DNA from: Fibrobacterota bacterium
GTDB lineage: Bacteria; Fibrobacterota; Fibrobacteria; UBA5070
Assembly: GCA_016715065.1 (NCBI GenBank)
Contig: JADKBN010000019.1
Span: forward strand, 5,380 to 69,379
Reading direction: 5' to 3'
Length of the DNA stretch: 64,000 nucleotides
The notes below the pieces were generated by a model. It had not been told where the DNA came from, ran no database searches, and worked only from the letters and a program-made list of their open reading frames with translations. The translations under genes were made by a program, and so were the position numbers. Of this stretch, positions 63,979 to 64,000 are shown piece by piece. Every line of letters begins with the position of its first letter. The stretch's first letter is position 1.

Positions 63979-64000
63979 CGTCCACTTCTCCTTTCTACAC
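63979..64000. repeat. Right terminal inverted repeat of the IS256-type element
   Basis: cgtccacttctcctttctac then ac; its complement starts gtgtagaaag and matches the left end at 62695. It is the last sequence in the window. Confidence 0.75.

Larger units (their letters stand above)
62695..64000 (-). mobile_element. IS256-family insertion sequence inserted in an ISL3 element
   Basis: About 1306 bp with imperfect inverted repeats: left gtgtagaagttgaagtggacg from 62695, right (complement) gtgtagaaaggagaagtggacg ending at 64000; 19 of 22 aligned positions match. Single transposase gene on the minus strand. The right end coincides with the last base of the window, so the right flank and target duplication cannot be seen. 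Confidence 0.8.

Noticed and set aside
1..64000. CRISPR arrays, tRNA or rRNA genes
   Set aside because: No regularly spaced repeats and no cloverleaf or rRNA signatures were noticed on reading; a dedicated scan was not possible.

Overview
The window looks like chromosomal DNA of a GC-rich member of the Fibrobacterota. The main clue is a tandem array of very large exported proteins carrying the fibro-slime domain, a family best known from Fibrobacter. The assignment rests on gene content only. No rRNA, tRNA or CRISPR array was seen, and no gap between genes exceeds about 250 bases.

Layout. (1) 1-18166, all on the minus strand: four tandem fibro-slime surface proteins. The first runs off the left edge, the second is broken by an in-frame TGA and a 1-bp insertion, and the third and fourth are intact (2025 and 1657 aa). 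Rho-independent terminators follow the two intact genes. (2) 18322-26418, minus: a tightly overlapping operon ribH-nusB-DUF2723 membrane protein-GT4-flippase-like membrane protein-GT2-prepilin peptidase, with rsmE divergent. This suggests an envelope or protein glycosylation module coupled to type IV pilin processing. (3) 27249-43505, minus: chemotaxis cluster I, transcribed from cheA downward: cheA, PAS receptor, cheW, a split receptor, NIT receptor, a CheD-like protein lacking the catalytic Cys, cheR, cheD, cheY, cheX, cheB and a REC-ATPase protein. (4) 43568-49620: DnaQ-like exonuclease, argJ, lysC, an RluA-type pseudouridine synthase, then a two-gene unit of a small receptor-hairpin-like protein and an ODP-type di-iron oxygen-sensor-like protein, and a TrmH-type methyltransferase. 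(5) 49758-60140, plus: chemotaxis cluster II: cheY, receptor, cheY, STAS, cheA, cheW, two receptors, cheR, cheB. (6) 60279-64000: a CmpB-HD membrane protein, then an ISL3-family transposase whose 5' part is cut off by an IS256-family element. The outer inverted repeat of that element coincides with the last base of the window.

How it fits together: two complete but different Che pathways lie in 33 kb with no flagellar gene in sight. With the prepilin peptidase nearby, they may control surface (type IV pilus or gliding) motility or another output. The ODP unit between the clusters could feed oxygen or iron state into one of the CheA kinases. The fibro-slime proteins are likely surface adhesins, and the glycosylation operon may modify envelope proteins; both are inferences.
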